Assembly (NCBI GenBank): GCA_016934225.1
Contig: JAFGTH010000034.1
Span: 1 to 6,326 of the forward strand
Direction: 5' to 3'
Source of the DNA: Lentisphaerota bacterium
GTDB taxonomy: Bacteria > Verrucomicrobiota > Kiritimatiellia > UBA8416 > JAFGTH01
DNA length: 6,326 nt
The notes beneath the pieces were generated by a model. That model was not told the DNA's origin. It ran no database searches and saw nothing but the letters and a program-made list of their open reading frames with translations. Position numbers and translations under genes: made by a program. This document shows, one piece after another, positions 6,164 to 6,326 of the stretch; positions within the stretch are counted from its first letter, which is position 1; every line of letters begins with the position of its first letter.

Positions 6164-6326
6164 TTTTTGCCAAACTGGAAAAACTCGATGCCCGCGAGAA
6201 AGTATTCCTGGCAGCAGCGGTTATTGCGGTGCTGGCGGTACCGATAGATTGCATAGTGGTGCGAGGTTTGACAGCCAGAATCAAAGAACTTGATAACCAA
6301 ATTGTTATAAAACAGGATGAACTCAA
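6160..6326 (+). CDS. PilO/GspM-like inner-membrane assembly protein (3' end beyond window)
   Basis: The frame opens with GTG at 6160, which overlaps the preceding stop as GTGA, and stays open to the window end (55 full codons). The translation begins MIFAKLEKLDAREKVFLAAA, then a hydrophobic helix at about 16-34, then a charged stretch RIKELDNQIVIKQDEL likely to form a coiled coil. A short cytoplasmic tail with a 'L..REK' segment, one membrane helix and a periplasmic coiled coil is the usual start of GspM and PilO. These proteins pair with GspL or PilN. The position directly after the PilM-PilN fusion supports this role. Too little is visible to choose between GspM and PilO, but the PilN character of the neighbour favours PilO-like. 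Confidence 0.7.
   Translation, partial: MIFAKLEKLDAREKVFLAAAVIAVLAVPIDCIVVRGLTARIKELDNQIVIKQDEL

Overview
The window is a single-strand (+) gene cluster for a type II secretion system (T2SS) / type IV pilus-like machine. This implies a diderm (Gram-negative-type) bacterium. Base composition looks roughly balanced, start codons are mixed (ATG, GTG, perhaps TTG) and gene spacing is tight. The lineage cannot be fixed from this sequence. The mix of Gsp-type pseudopilins with PilM/PilN/PilO-type assembly proteins, and a secreted MA-type peptidase gene inside the run, would fit a member of the PVC group (Verrucomicrobiota, Kiritimatiellota, Lentisphaerota or relatives) or another non-proteobacterial diderm. 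That placement is inference only.

Layout, left to right: (1) the 3' part of gspF, the polytopic inner-membrane platform protein, already open at base 1; (2) a secreted zinc metallopeptidase of the peptidase MA (gluzincin) type with a perfect HExxH-X18-E arrangement, whose start overlaps or lies just past the gspF stop; (3) gspG, the major pseudopilin, behind a strong ribosome binding site; (4) a GspI-like minor pseudopilin; (5) a GspJ-like minor pseudopilin with an unusual Ala at the prepilin cleavage site; (6) gspK, overlapping gspJ by 8 bases; (7) a long PilM-PilN fusion that takes the place of GspL; (8) the first 55 codons of a PilO/GspM-like protein, overlapping the previous stop by 4 bases and cut by the window end. 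No gspH homologue lies between gspG and gspI.

Together, GspF and the GspL/PilM-PilN and GspM/PilO-like proteins would form the inner-membrane platform that drives the assembly ATPase (GspE, not in the window). GspG would build the pseudopilus, and GspI-GspJ-GspK the tip complex. The metallopeptidase would be exported to the periplasm by its signal peptide and could be a substrate or an accessory of the machine. The layout suggests one transcription unit: all genes share a strand, gaps are at most about 73 bases, three junctions overlap or nearly do, and no terminator or convincing internal promoter was seen. No RNA genes, mobile elements, CRISPR arrays or long repeats were found.
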